From Phoenix dactylifera (lineage: Eukaryota; Streptophyta; Magnoliopsida; Arecales; Arecaceae), in NCBI RefSeq assembly GCF_009389715.1, contig NW_024067932.1, positions 248,001-312,000 of the forward strand: DNA of 64,000 bases. The letters run 5' to 3'. A program made the position numbers and the translations under genes. The notes under the pieces are model-generated. The model searched no databases. It was not told the origin of the DNA and saw nothing but the letters and a program-made list of their open reading frames with translations. Positions 45,308-57,548 of this stretch are shown here, one piece after another. The stretch's first letter is position 1; each line of letters opens with the position of its first letter.

Positions 45308-48300
45308 GATGATGACAAAACTTGGAGTATGTGCAATATAAAATATATTGTGTTCTAGGACTAATGCATAGCTAAGTTACATAAAGTAGAAAACATAAAT
45401 ATTTAAAACATACTTCATGATAATGCTTTAGATTTAATCAGCTTAACACAATCAACCTATTTCAGTTTAAGCTGAGTTGGTATTCAATATAAAATACAAA
45501 GCATTATGAGCATATACTTAGATATTTCTCCCCCTTTTTGACAACATCAAAAAGATAGTGGAACATTAAGCACAAAGATAAGAATACTCAAATATTTCTT
45601 TTTCTTATTGTACTCTGATTTGCATGTCAAGTTATTGCAAGAATATGAATCATATAACTCAAGGCAATAATGTTAGAAAAAGATTAATGAGCATAGATCA
45701 GAGCCAATTAAGATAATTCCAGAGCAGAACACATCGAATGTGATTTCAAGAAATTTTCTAATTTGATACCACAGATAGTTTTCTAATCAAGTGTAGGTGG
45801 AATCTTCCTTAGGTTAATTCAAGAAGTACCACAAATGATATTCAAGGAAAGCACGAATGGAAATCTGACCTCTCTTCAATAATAAGTGGGAAAGCTTGTT
45901 CATTTAAGACCTTTTGCCCAATCTATTAAGTATTTTATCAATAGGAGAGCAATTCAATTGATTTTCAGAGTAAAAGATCAAAACTTATATATTTGAAAGA
46001 CATATCATCCTGTTGGATCATTAATTCTTAATGACTTCAAAGTTCTTTTATGATAATAAGAGCATTGGGGCACAAATACCAAAATATGAATTCATGCAAT
46101 TTTTGATACATCTTAGAGCTCTTTTAAAGACTTTCTTTTATTTCTTTAGAGAATAAGCACAATTTGATACATAAAATAATGAATTGGCACAAAATTGAAG
46201 TTCTAAAGAGCAAGCCAATTAGGACTCATTAGTGAAGTTCAAAAATAGATTTTCTAAGAGATACTCAAGAAAATTTAACACATTATTCTCCCCCTTTTTC
46301 ATTAAATTAGAGGCTCTTAAAATTTGCAATTTGGTTCAAGAGTGATGCATGAGATATACTAACCAAATAACACGCCTCAAGGTGTATTATAAAGATTTTC
46401 AGATTTAAATTTCAGATGATACATATTGGAGAGTATTAGGATCACTTTTCATTTAGTATTCTTTCCCTCTCCTTTAGTTATAGATTTATGCGATTAAGTT
46501 CCATAAGATCTTTCCTTCTGAAATTTTCTTTCTCCCCCTTAATTGATCATTCCATTTTAAGAGTTTAGAATTTGTAGATAATGTTCAATAAAATTGTCAA
46601 TCTCAAAAATATGTTTTCTATAAGTTTCAGCTTATTTTCATAAGACTCAAGGTTTGAGATAAGACAACCTTTATAGAACTCATCTTAAGGTATAAACTTA
46701 TAATTAAAGCATGTATTGCAATATAAGGATGTTCATCAAAATCAATCCATAAAAATCAAGGTATGCATCAAATTAAAGTAACTTTAGGATAAGATATCTA
46801 AAGCTCCCCCTCAAAAGATGTATTCCTCTTCAATCATTCTTTTCTTTTGTTGAATTTCAGATTTTAATGACAAGCGTGAATAAAACTGAAATTCTATGAT
46901 ATCGAGAATGTAGAGTGATCAAGAATTATTCAAAATTTATAGCAATCACCCTTTTTAATCTTTTAAGCACAAGTTATGCTTTTTCCTAATCTTAGAGAAA
47001 ATGTATAGAAATATTAATCAGAAAATGATTCATTTGTAGCTCAGTTTCTTTCAAAAACATTTACATTTTCTTTCTTTTAAGAATCATTTGAGTGAGCTGA
47101 AATATTTCTAGCTTTAAGATCATTCACTCTATATATATATTCTGATGGAAGTCTTTAAGAATGTAGGAGAGAAAAACATATAGATGATCATTGAGGTATA
47201 TATATTTATAGAACTCAATTTCTTAATCATAGTTTTTCACCAATGTATATATGAAACACAATAAATCTTTTTAATATCAAGATAAGATTATATATTTAGA
47301 AATTTTTGTTTGCAATCAAAATCATCGAAAGACACATCATTTGGACCAATATTAGTACACTTTAAAGATAAGAAATGATATGTTTCGGATGCGTATCAGA
47401 GCAATCAACCAAGGCATCAAAATTTTAATTCTATTTTTCTTATATTAAGATTTTATTTAGAAATCATATGAGTTTAAGCTTTTATACAAAATCAGATTCT
47501 GAATTTCATAAAGATTTTCAATAGAGCCTTTCAAGGTCATAATTTGAGATATGTATCTTCCACATTATAGCTCATCTTAAATCATTACGATTGAAAACTT
47601 ATATTTCAAACATATAAGAGCATATTCAGAATCTTTGTATTTAATGTGAGTTTTGGTATGAATTAGCACATTATATACCAAAGTTAAGCAAGTTGAAAGA
47701 TAAAACAAACTCAATTCATTTTGCCTAAATAGAGATATCCTTCTCTTCTCCTTTTTACAAATTTATTTAACTTTCAGATTTTAACGATGATTGTGAACGA
47801 CAAATCTGAAATTTCTTTTCAATAAAACCAAACACAAGATGTTATGTAGTATTTCAAACATTCAATCAAATTGTCCAAGTATGAGGCATTACAAAAATAT
47901 TGAGAACCCATAATTCAAGACATCATGCCACATGCAAAATATATTATGTGTTAAGTCATGCATTAAAATAATAAGAAAAAGAATGTCAAGGATCAAAATC
48001 AATTCTTTTCAAACAAACTCCCTCTATATAATTTTGCACTGATTTCATCATTAAAGTGTGTTTTCAAGTGATTAAAAATTTGACTTGATTCTTCTTATAT
48101 ACTTTCATTTACTTTGTCTTTCATTTTTAACTTTCTTATGCTCTATACTCTATTTGCTCCCTATCCAGTGGAGTTGGGAAGGGGCACGAGGTACTACCAC
48201 TAGCCTCCCTCTTGTGCCGTCCCTAATATGCCCTACACCGAATAGTTGGGTCAAATAGTGCCGGGTACTACCACTAGCCTCCCCATTGGCACCATCCCTA

Positions 48301-51300
48301 TGATGAGCAATATAGAAAGGTTAAAATGTTTACTTCAAACTCTCCCTGTTTAAGTGTAATTAATTATGGATTTTATCCCTTCCAAAAGAATGCTCACAAA
48401 TGTTCCAAATATATTATGCTTGTTTTGTTTTTCCTCAAGATTGAAGTATTTGCCTTTACTTAGATTTTACTTCTCTTGAATAATATCTATTTTCTTTTCT
48501 TTATCTCTCTCTCTTTTTGTTATTCTCAAGTAATTTACATGAAAGAGCAGAATAAAGAAATAATCTTATGTGTCATATAGATGTATATCATGCAAACAAC
48601 ATTTTCATTATGCTCAAGTATTCATAACTTCTCACAAGTTATTTTACATCAAAATTTTAAGCATATACTTGTGTATTTCATGGTTATGATATAGGCAAAG
48701 AAATAATTTAGTTTGGGCAAACTATGAAACAGTTTCTAAAAGTATAAGTCAGTCAATACACACATAGACATGATATCAAAAATTAATAATTAAAGAATAT
48801 AATCATGCCATAATAAGATTTAAGTTATTGACTTTGCTCAATTAATTTATGAGAAAGGTATCTAAAATTACCTATTCATTCTATATTCTTCAAGCCAAAC
48901 TAGATTTCTTATGTGTGAACTTTTGGCTGAAGAAGATCCTCTCTCTTGTTTGCATGTGAATGTTTATTGTATCTTATGTGGAGGTTTTCTTCAAGTTGAA
49001 ATCTCTCATTTTCTTGCTTAAAGATCCTGCATTATTAACAAAATTCTTTTCTTTCTTGAAGGAAAATCATTAGTTTCTTCAAGATACAAAACATTCATAC
49101 ATATATTTCTTAACTAGATGACTCAACGTACGATATGACAATAATTGAGTGTTGAGTCATTTTACTCAAGAGATTGCCTAAATATAAGCAAGCATATGTC
49201 ACTTGAACTTAAAGAGATAGTTTCATTAACCAAGATGGTTCAAAGACAAGCATGTGAAGCAATAGAAAGATTTATCAAGGTCAAATCAATTTCTTATTTT
49301 CAAAAATAATTTAGTTTAGATTTTATTTGCTTAAGATAATTATCAATAAGATATGTTAGCTATGTTATAATCAACTTATCTTAAACGGTTGTTTCTATCA
49401 AAATTCTGATTATGATTTCTCTGTTATCAATAAAATATGATTCATTAAAGTTAGATTGAAATCTTCCACAAGGTCACATAATGAGCATACAATCTGGTCT
49501 ATCAGCTGTATGATAAAATAATTATTCTATCATGCTTCAATACAGCTTTAAAACAATAGATCTACTTTGCTCATCCTTTTCAAATTCTACAAGATGGGGT
49601 CATAGACATACCTTCTTCATGCCAATCTTCTATAAGGGTTTTCTTGTGGACTAACTTTGGTCAATGAAGATTCCCTTTCTTGTTTATCTTAATTTAGAGT
49701 TTGAGAGAAGATGTTCATCATACATATTTCAAACTCACCTTACATGAGCTAAGTAAAATCTTCATATAAATCTCCATTAGTAGAACCAAGAATGATGTCA
49801 TTAATGTATACTTTGAGCAAGTAAGATATCACACATTTTTGATGCAAAGAATTATCACTATTACTTTATATCAAAAAGGTTGCTTAAGCTTTTATATCAT
49901 GCTTTTGATGCTTGTTTCAAATCATATATTGCTTTATCATATTTGTAATGAGTGTTTTCAAATATGGTGGTTATTTAACATATATCTTCTTTAATAAAAT
50001 AAGCATATAGGAGTCCATTCTACACACTCATTTGATAGAATATAAAGCTCATAAAGCAAGCAAATGATAATGGTGATCTTTACTTCTAATCATGCAAGAA
50101 TCAAGATCTATTTCATCTTCTAAGCAAACAATTTTTCTTCATTAAGTGCATTTCTGAAAAACTCAATTTGGTTATAATTATTAACATGTTTTCAGATTGT
50201 TATATGTAAAAGATTAACCATATACATATATAATTTAATTTTAGTATCTTGATAATAAATCATTAATCTCATAAGTAACAAAATGAATTAATATTTCTAC
50301 AACTCGAATCTTTTCATTGAATGTTCTATATGCATTGCTTGATGAATGATATCCAAGAATAGAAATATCTTTATCAGATTTGGCATTATTTTCATAAGAC
50401 CATATCAAGCATAGTATGTACGACTGAAAAATATGAGAGATATGCAATGGTTCATTTTCTATTTTTCAGAAGATCAAAAAAAGTTTTCATCAAAAAATAG
50501 ATCTAATAGAAGTCATATGTATGATAAGCAGTGATGATAGCCTAAAAAAATTTAAGTAGATGACTATCATACACAATTGTCTTTTTCATTTCTTCAAGAA
50601 TTCTATTAACTCTATTTTACTTAAGGTGTCCTTGGTGCTGAAATAATTAATTTCTGTATAAACTTTATCAGGATTTTGGTTTTCAACACTGTGCCATGAT
50701 ACTCTTTATCTTCACAGTTTGAAAATCTTTATCATTTGAAACACTTTTACATGATTTAGCAAATACAGAAAGTATTTTAATTTTATTTGCCAAGAACAAA
50801 TCCAATGTAAGCTTTTGAAAACTTAGTGATGGAAACAACATCTTTAGATTTGGAAATGATTTTTGTTTGTTTCCTTAGTTAGTATGCATAGCAAAACTTT
50901 TACCTTTCAGAAGATGATCTAAGTAAGCCAATGGCAAGGTCTTTTGAGATTAAGTACATACTAGCATGAGTTGATTTTATATGCCAAAGATGGTTTCTTT
51001 AATCTTGGTATTCATAGTGCATATACACATTATCATATCTATGATCAATAAATAATAATGCCATGGATAAAAACTCTCAATCAAGCATATAGAGAATTCA
51101 TAGAGTTATTCTTAATAAATTGATTAATCTTTTAGCAACTTATCCAATAGTGAGTAAAGTATACTATAAAATGAAGTGATTTGATTATATTTTCAAAAGT
51201 ATTTTCTATATCACAAAATTGGTCAATACTTGCAATTCATATTTCAATCAAATACTAAAGCAAAAATAATGATGAAATGCAAGGTTTACTGATTTCATTA

Positions 51301-51445
51301 TTATTATTATATTTTTTTTTATTATTTAAAATTACTTTTCATAAGTATGTTTTAAGTTTCATTTTTTGATGTGTGTCTAGAACACCCATTTGTATGAAAG
51401 TTCTATTTGTTCCATGGGTATCTTGGCACACCTATGTCTACATCC
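45308..51445 (-). pseudogene. Decayed SIRE pol and 3' region
   Basis: AT-rich DNA without long ORFs, but minus-strand reading still shows reverse transcriptase relics: a LKQASKA motif at about 49895-49930 and KVYINDIILGSTNGD at 49772-49817 (the YVDD position now YIND). There is also a later stretch near 49490-49600 containing EKDEQSRSI and TADRPD, all broken by stops and frameshifts. AAAGGGGGAG-type purine tracts recur on the minus strand near 45300, 45530, 46280 and 46530. No working enzyme could be made from this region. Confidence 0.75.
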
Positions 51446-52864
51446 TCATATTTTCATTTTGGGTACCCAAGCTTGCTTGGGTCCTTGAAAGTTAGGACAT
51501 ATGGTTCCTTTTGGAACCCAAATCTGTTTAACAGTAATAACTTTACCATTTGACTTAATTGTACTAGAACTATAGGTAAGGTTGTTATGTCCATTCTTTT
51601 GATGTTTAAAATACGTTATCCTTTTTGATGATTTGCTTGATAAATTCAAAACATTTTTCTTTAGGGATTCATTGCTAAGTGAAGGAATCAAGCCAAATTT
51701 TGATTTATCAAAATCAGCATGTTGGCTTTCAAACATCATTTTTAATCTTTCTGAACTTACAGTGAACTTGTTAATAAGAGATTTCAGTTGGTCAACTTCT
51801 TTACTCAAGTTTTGGTTTGTTTTGATTAAGCTATGATTTTTCTGAATCAATTCTTCTGAATTTAACCTTAAGCTTTTATTTTCAGAATTTAGTTTGTCTT
51901 GTATTTCAGCAATAGAATTTCCTTTTTTTGAAATTTTCAAATTTAGTTTTTTAAGATTTTTATTTTTCATAGCTAATTTTCTACATTCACCATACAAATC
52001 ATGAAAAGCATTTAAAAGTTCATCATAAGAAAATTCTTCTTGAAAATCATTTGATGTAAAATTAGATTCAGATTCTACTTTATCTTCTAGTGCCATAAAA
52101 CATAAGTTAGTTACCTCTTGTAGTTCATTGTTGCTTCTAGCTTTTAATTTTTTGCTTGACTCTTCCTTGGTCAAGGCTTTCTTGCTTTTTATCTCTTTCT
52201 TCCTTTCTTCTTGCTTTCTCTTCTTCTTCGTCTTTAGGAAGCTTTTGAATCTTTCGGTGTTCGGGAATGGATCCTTGTTTCCATCACCGTACTCTTTGTT
52301 TTTTGAACTAATCTGCCTCCGAGTCGACTCGGGCCTTGTTGGAGTCGACTCGGCTAACTTGGGAGTCGACTCGGAAATACTTGGAGTCGACTCGTTCACA
52401 GGGTCTTCAAGACTGTGTCTCTGCCTTTCAGACTGTTCTTCTCTAGGAGTCGACTCGGACAAACTGGGAGTCGACTCGGCTACTGTGGAGGATTCTGCAA
52501 TCTCATTGTTAGTACGCAATTGAAGCACATGTGAGCTAATCTGAGATTTATTATAAATAGTTTCTAAAGTATCCCAGATCTCCTTAGCAGATAAGCATGC
52601 AGAAATTTCATTAAACTTCGTTTCATGAATAGCACAATATAATATGTTCATAGCATTAGCATTCAATTGTGCTAAGTCCTTTTCATTAATAGTTTGAGAG
52701 AGTGTATGAAAGTCATTTATTATGATTTTCCATAAATAATAGTTTTGTGATTGAATAAAAATGCGCATGCGTATTTTCCAATGTGTATAGTTTATGCCAT
52801 TAAATAGTGGAGGTGTATCAATTGATTGTCCTTCTCCTAGAAAACTATCTATTTGAGTTGTCAT
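51446..52864 (-). CDS. SIRE gag-like ORF with inserted EST(P/R) heptads
   Basis: A 472-residue open frame. The N terminus is a typical copia gag (TPPLFNGINYTHWKIRMRIF, about 17-36; AKEIWDTLETIYNKS). Residues about 123-182 carry 7-residue repeats with ESTP/ESTR words, encoded by the palindrome array. A Lys/Glu-rich part follows (KKKRKQEERKKEIKSKK), then the CFMALED block, a long coiled coil (about 270-400) and a SIRE-type C terminus (KQIWVPKGT, QAWVPK). The usual gag middle and the CCHC knuckle are absent; the second knuckle is eroded (YFKHQKNGH). The frame stays open although pol is dead, so the ORF is either recently inherited from an expressed source or under constraint. Confidence 0.85.
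   Translation of the reverse strand: MTTQIDSFLGEGQSIDTPPLFNGINYTHWKIRMRIFIQSQNYYLWKIIINDFHTLSQTINEKDLAQLNANAMNILYCAIHETKFNEISACLSAKEIWDTLETIYNKSQISSHVLQLRTNNEIAESSTVAESTPSLSESTPREEQSERQRHSLEDPVNESTPSISESTPKLAESTPTRPESTRRQISSKNKEYGDGNKDPFPNTERFKSFLKTKKKRKQEERKKEIKSKKALTKEESSKKLKARSNNELQEVTNLCFMALEDKVESESNFTSNDFQEEFSYDELLNAFHDLYGECRKLAMKNKNLKKLNLKISKKGNSIAEIQDKLNSENKSLRLNSEELIQKNHSLIKTNQNLSKEVDQLKSLINKFTVSSERLKMMFESQHADFDKSKFGLIPSLSNESLKKNVLNLSSKSSKRITYFKHQKNGHNNLTYSSSTIKSNGKVITVKQIWVPKGTICPNFQGPKQAWVPKMKI
52321..52478. repeat. 21-bp-phased palindromes inside gag
   Basis: GAGTCGACTC at 52321, 52342, 52363 and 52384, then 52447 and 52468. Spacing is exactly 21 bp, and the gap is 63 bp (three units). 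The core is the GAGTCGACTC type seen at 4.6-5.5 kb, not the GGACGTCTCC type of this element's own LTRs. Confidence 0.95.
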
Positions 52865-52912
52865 GATCTTTGGCTCTTGATCGTGAGATCAATAATTAAA
52901 TTTAGAGCACCT

Positions 52913-52924
52913 GCTCTGATACCA
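52913..52924 (-). other. Primer binding site of SIRE element
   Basis: The minus strand reads TGGTATCAGAGC two bases after the 5' LTR end. It is the initiator-Met tRNA type. Confidence 0.92.
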
Positions 52925-52926
52925 CT

Positions 52927-54462
52927 TGTTGCCCAGTAAATACGACCCAAGAGGAGGGGTGAATTGGGTCTTTTAAAACTTTTAAGCTTCTTTTGAAACT
53001 TTTTGATTAATTATGCTAAGTTGTATAGATGCACAGTGGAATTTAAACTTAGCAACAGTTTGATTTATTGAATGAAACTTGATTACGTAAATTGAATATG
53101 CTTGCAACTAAAGGATGCACGGATAAGAGTTAAGCAAGCAATTTATCTAAGTAAGTAGGTGAGCAAGTTAGACAATGACAAAAAGCATCACAAACACAAC
53201 AAACATATAGTGGTTCGGTGCACCCCAGCACCTACATCCACTCCCCAAGACCTCTTGGGAATTTCACTATAATCCTACAGATTACAGCCGGTTGTTTTAC
53301 AAGCTCACAACCTAACTTGTTGTTTTACGAGTTCACAACGAACTCGGTCGGTTTTCACAGGCTCACCGACTCGAACCAACCGATTGTTTTCACGGGCTCA
53401 CAATCCAACCCGGTTGGTTTTCCCAAAGGCTCACCAACCACAACCTTACAACGTTGGTTTTTTCCTTTGGCTCACCAACAAACCTTAACCCCTTGATTCA
53501 ATCCCTTGATTGAATCAAGTTACAAGATATTAGAATAAAGGTTTAAAACAAATCAAAGCTTCTTAAACAAGCAAATATAACAATATAAACAATAGAACCC
53601 GCAAGAACCCTTTTAGCCGTTGGAAGCGTGGGAGATGATGGTTCTTCCGATGTGGATCGCGTTGGCTTGAATGTGAGCTTTGAATGCCAAACGGGAGAGA
53701 GTAGTTGAGCATGAAATCTGTTGGAAAACTTGAAGGCGCTTGATTTCTTCACTTGAATGCACTAACTCTCTTGAACCTTTTTTTCTCTCTTCTCTCTTGA
53801 ATGATCTTGTATTGGGTTGGTAAGAAGATGTTGAGAAGCACTTAAGAGGTCCCTTTTATAGCCCCAAAAGCAAATATAGCCGTTAGACACAAAAAAGAGA
53901 CGTTTGAAATTCAAATCAAACCTGAAAAAGTTGTTAGTCGCGTCTCAGGCGCTCCGGGGACGTCTCCGCGCTTTACGGGGACGTCTTCGCGCTTTACGGG
54001 GACGTCTCCGCTTGTTTGCGCTTTTTGCATGGGGACGACTCCGCTTCTTCGGGGACGACTCCGCGCTTTACGGGGACGTCTCCGCCGTTATATCTCCGAA
54101 AAACAAGTCTTCTGGAATTCTCTGAGAGAGTCGTCTCCGCTATCTAGGGGACGACTCCGCTGGTCTGCTTTTTACTTGCGGGGATGACTCCGCAGGTACC
54201 GGAGACGTCTCCAGACGTGCCAGTTCTTCCTGTTTGTGCCAGAGACGTCTCGGAGACAACCCGGAGACGTCTCGGCTGTCCCTGAACTTTTTCTTTCATC
54301 TCAAAAATTCTTCAATAAGTTCTTAAAAATCATGGGAACTTGCCTAGACATTTCTTAACAATATTCTTAATTAACCAACTGAAATCCTCAAATAACTTGT
54401 TAAGATAAAGGGAATTATGCTCTAGTGTTTTGTATTCATCAAAATCCATTAGAGGGTCAACA
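52927..54462 (-). repeat. 5' LTR of SIRE element
   Basis: Same layout as the left LTR. It has one extra 21-bp unit in the palindrome array (about 53970-53997), which the left LTR lacks. TATA box at about 53855-53865. Confidence 0.93.
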
Positions 54463-54467
54463 AGGAT

Positions 54468-54750
54468 TGTCAAGCTCATTTTTTAGGCTTGTGTTCAGCT
54501 CGATTCCACATTTAACTTGAAATGTGCTCAAAATAAGCAAGTCTAATCTTAATTTTCAAGCTTGAAATTAATTTCAAACCAAGCTTTATGAGACTCGTGC
54601 ACGATCATCCTTAGCTCACGTACTTCCACATCCTATGAGATTTCTCAACTCCTCAATCCACCACTTGTGACAACCCAACCTGAGATCAACTGACCCTCTT
54701 CTTCTTTGCCCCAACAGGATGGGGATGGCCTTAGAGTTTAATTTAGTTTT

Positions 54751-54801
<51 letters not shown>

Positions 54802-55578
54802 TACATACATACATATGTTGTAGCAAAGTTTTCCAGACAGCTCAAACCATGTTCAACCAGGCAGTTAAAATGATTGGAGCACTTGGGTTGCTTGGTCAAA
54901 TGGACTAATATTATTTCTAGATTTTTGATCTAGCATGATCCACAAAGATTGGCGAGTGATGAATTAGTTGGGTTTTGTATAAGACACTAAAATACTGCTC
55001 ATATATCTATCACTTATTTGAAACCTAAATAAGGGCAGGATTATTTTCAACCAAAACCAATTGAGTTGGGTTATATTTTCAAGTGCTATGTAGCCTAGAA
55101 GTACTTGGATCAATAACATTTCCCATACAAACCATAAAGTCAATTCTTCCCATTGCTGAATGCTGAGCCATCAACTTAGTAAGGCCATGGATCTTATATT
55201 AAAATAAATTATCAATATGTTATAGTCCTCTCAAGTTGAGCCCAAGGAACTTCATCGTTATTGAGTTTAATCATGTTGCGTAACGATAGTAATAGCAAGC
55301 ATCTTGTCAAGAATGACCAGCAACTACATATATGATAACCCTTCGAGCCTTATCTACAAAACAAACCTACTCAAAAGTTAGCCTTAATCTAGTACATTAT
55401 AGCTTTTACTAACTTATCTTTGAAAAACTATCATGATAGTTTCATAATATAGATCATTTGCACTGGTGAATAATTGGTAGACTGACTACCTTGCTAGCGA
55501 AGTCTTTTAAGAGTAGGATATTTCTAACAAACTCTTGATTCAAAATATATAGCCATGATTTGTTTATTCAATTCATAT
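54468..55578. other. Intergenic stretch with AC microsatellite
   Basis: It continues the AAGCTTG-rich dispersed repeat interrupted by the SIRE insertion, then ordinary AT-rich DNA. An (AC)n run at 54755-54797 is followed by (ATAC)n. No exon was recognised. Confidence 0.45.
54755..54797. repeat. (AC)n microsatellite
   Basis: An uninterrupted 43-base AC run followed by short ATAC repeats. Confidence 0.95.
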
Positions 55579-55810
55579 TAGGGCCGGCCCAATTCTTAGG
55601 CAACTGAGGCGGTCGCCTAAGGCCCCAGTCCAAAGAAGACCCACCGCAGAAGAAACCTCAAAGGCAAAATAAAAAGAAAAAAGATCCTCCTTAGTGAGTT
55701 CGCCTTAGGCCTGCCCACTACAGAAAAGGCCTCAAAGACAAAACGAAAAGAAAAAATAAACTCTCTTAGTGAGTTCGTCTTAGGCCCCTAAATGCATTCA
55801 GCCACTCCTG
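55579..55810. mobile_element. hAT-type MITE, 232 bp
   Basis: Flanked by an exact 8-bp target duplication ATTCATAT (55571-55578 and 55811-55818), as hAT elements make. The ends are imperfect inverted repeats (TAGGGCCGGCCC and, reversed, CAGGAGTGGCTG) with the hAT-like YAGG start. Internally there are two diverged direct copies of a segment around CTTAGTGAGTTCG and GCCTTAGGCC. No coding sequence, so it is non-autonomous. Confidence 0.85.
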
Positions 55811-56104
55811 ATTCATATATATAACCATGAATTGCTTAAAATGGTTAAGTAGCTCTTACCACCAGGATAGAGGAAAAGACCGAACATTGTGCACCACTCA
55901 CATAATCTCATTATGAGAGCTTATTCTACATAATCTAGAAGTGCGGTGGAGCTTCCATTAAATAACGTTATATAAGCACGTGCTCAACTTTCTCCATGAA
56001 TGGAGAAAGATGGCTTGGTATCCTGGTAATGCGAACGACGTCTTCATCCATAAGCACACATGGAAAAGGATTGTTGCGATGCATGTAACTTCCATAGGCA
56101 ATGC

Positions 56105-57548
56105 TTATTCATACTTGACCAATGGAGCATTCACTTCTTCATTTAGGTCATTTGTTTTCCATATCTCCCTCAACTGTTCAAGATGAAACAAAATTAGGTT
56201 AAAAGTAAAATGAAAATAAGGATGCAACTTTTGAGAAAATGCTAAAAACAAGTTAAATTACTAATTTAGGGCTTATTTGGCGCTATTGTTTTTGGATTTT
56301 TGTTTCCCTACTGATAACAAGATGTCACACGGAGGTTGATGCTGAAGATAGCATTTGCATAAAAATTCTGCTTTCTTCTGCTCTTATTTCACCTTTTTTT
56401 TTTTTTTTTTTTTGAAGTAATGTAACTTCTCTTTCTAAAGCTAAAAAGTTTTTTGAAATAATTAGTAAAAATAAAATGGTCTCATCACATGAGTTGTTCG
56501 GTGTAGTTCATTTTTCTCGTTGGGTTTTTCAAAACACAAATAGAAAACAAGAGCAATGATAAAAGGGCAATTTGTGATTTCACAGCACTTATCGCTGTTT
56601 CAAGATTACAAGTTAAAAAGTATGAAACATGTATTTTTATTATGTACTAGGAAGAGGTTTCAGGTTCTGACTTTAAAGGTGCATTCTCAATCATAACTAT
56701 CAGAAAAAAAAAAAGAAAAGTAAAGACTTTTGAAGTCTCCGTATGGAAAAGCCGCTGGTGCTAACTCAAACAACGATGATAAAATATGGAGAATTAGCAT
56801 CAAGTAAACAAATGGCATTAATTTTACCAAAAAAAAAACAAATGGTATTAAGATGTTGAGCAATAGGGTAATAAAAATTCATTTCAATTAGATACAACTA
56901 GACTACTAATTTGCGTTTAACCTATAACAGTGCACCTGTAATAACAGTTACAATTTTAAACATCCAATCTATGATATATAATAATATTAATTTAGCATCA
57001 TTGGTTGAATGTAATTTCTTGGTTCAGTGAAAGTTACCATGTTGTTCAACTCTATCAATTGACTTATCTTTTACTATACCAACAAAATATGAAATTTTTT
57101 TCTTGAAGATAAATATGGAAGGAACCAATCAATCAAATACTATTAAAAAAATTCTCTTTTAGATACCTCCTCAACTTTTATACTTGTAATTATAACAAGG
57201 TATCTAAGATATAAAAATTTTATGGTATCTGCTCACTCTAGATCGATAGTTGGCCAAAGGAAAAAGGACAGGGAATTACCTTTGCAAGGTGTTCTTTCTG
57301 ATATCTGTATCCCTGATATGGATAAGGAGAAACATTAATATACTTAGAGATATGCAAACTAAAAAGCACCAACAAACTCGTAGAATAGTAACAAATTAAC
57401 CTTGTCTGTTCCATAGATATAGTCACAGTAGGTAAAAACTGATGCGAAGTTACTATGGCTTTGCCCTCCAACATAATGATGGTAATCATGGTACTCAGCT
57501 CCTCCATAGAAAGGGATATATTTTGTAGGAGTTTGGGGGAAGTCGTAG
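56105..57548 (-). CDS. SMO1: Sterol C4-methyl oxidase, last three exons (partial)
   Basis: Exons 57548-57401, 57312-57280 and 56173-56105 (stop at 56105), with GT/AG junctions in consistent phase. The first reads YDFPQTPTKYIPFYGG, then HDYHHYVGGQSHSNFASVFT and YCDYIYGTDK. The second is an 11-codon exon, GYRYQKEHLAK. The last ends NAPLVKYE. This is the highly conserved C-terminal part of plant methylsterol monooxygenase 1, an ER-membrane di-iron enzyme oxidising the C4 methyl of 4,4-dimethylsterols in phytosterol synthesis. HDYHH is one of its iron-binding histidine boxes (HX2HH). Upstream exons are not in the window, so the intron to the left of 57548 in gene order exceeds 6.4 kb and contains the gypsy element. 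The last exon is the least certain, as that tail is poorly conserved. Confidence 0.85.
56174..57279 (-). other. Predicted last intron of SMO gene
   Basis: About 1.1 kb of AT-rich DNA between the 11-codon exon and the terminal exon. It has a donor GTAATT after 57280 and an acceptor TCTTGAACAG before 56173. It includes a T-run at 56394-56414. No other feature seen. Confidence 0.6.

Larger units (their letters stand above)
43775..54462 (-). mobile_element. SIRE-lineage copia retrotransposon, gag-like ORF open, pol decayed
   Basis: A 10,688-bp element with LTRs at 43775-45293 (1519 bp) and 52927-54462 (1536 bp), TG...CA ends, and a 5-bp target duplication AGGAT (43770-43774 and 54463-54467). The primer binding site beside the right LTR sets minus orientation. 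The LTRs differ by about 16 substitutions, a G-run length change and one extra 21-bp array unit, so the copy is fairly young. The internal region has one long ORF (51446-52864). The remaining roughly 6 kb keep only broken echoes of SIRE pol. It should depend on enzymes supplied by other copies. Confidence 0.95.

Noticed and set aside
54616..54810. 64-codon ORF with Cys-Val repeats
   Set aside because: It simply translates the AC microsatellite.
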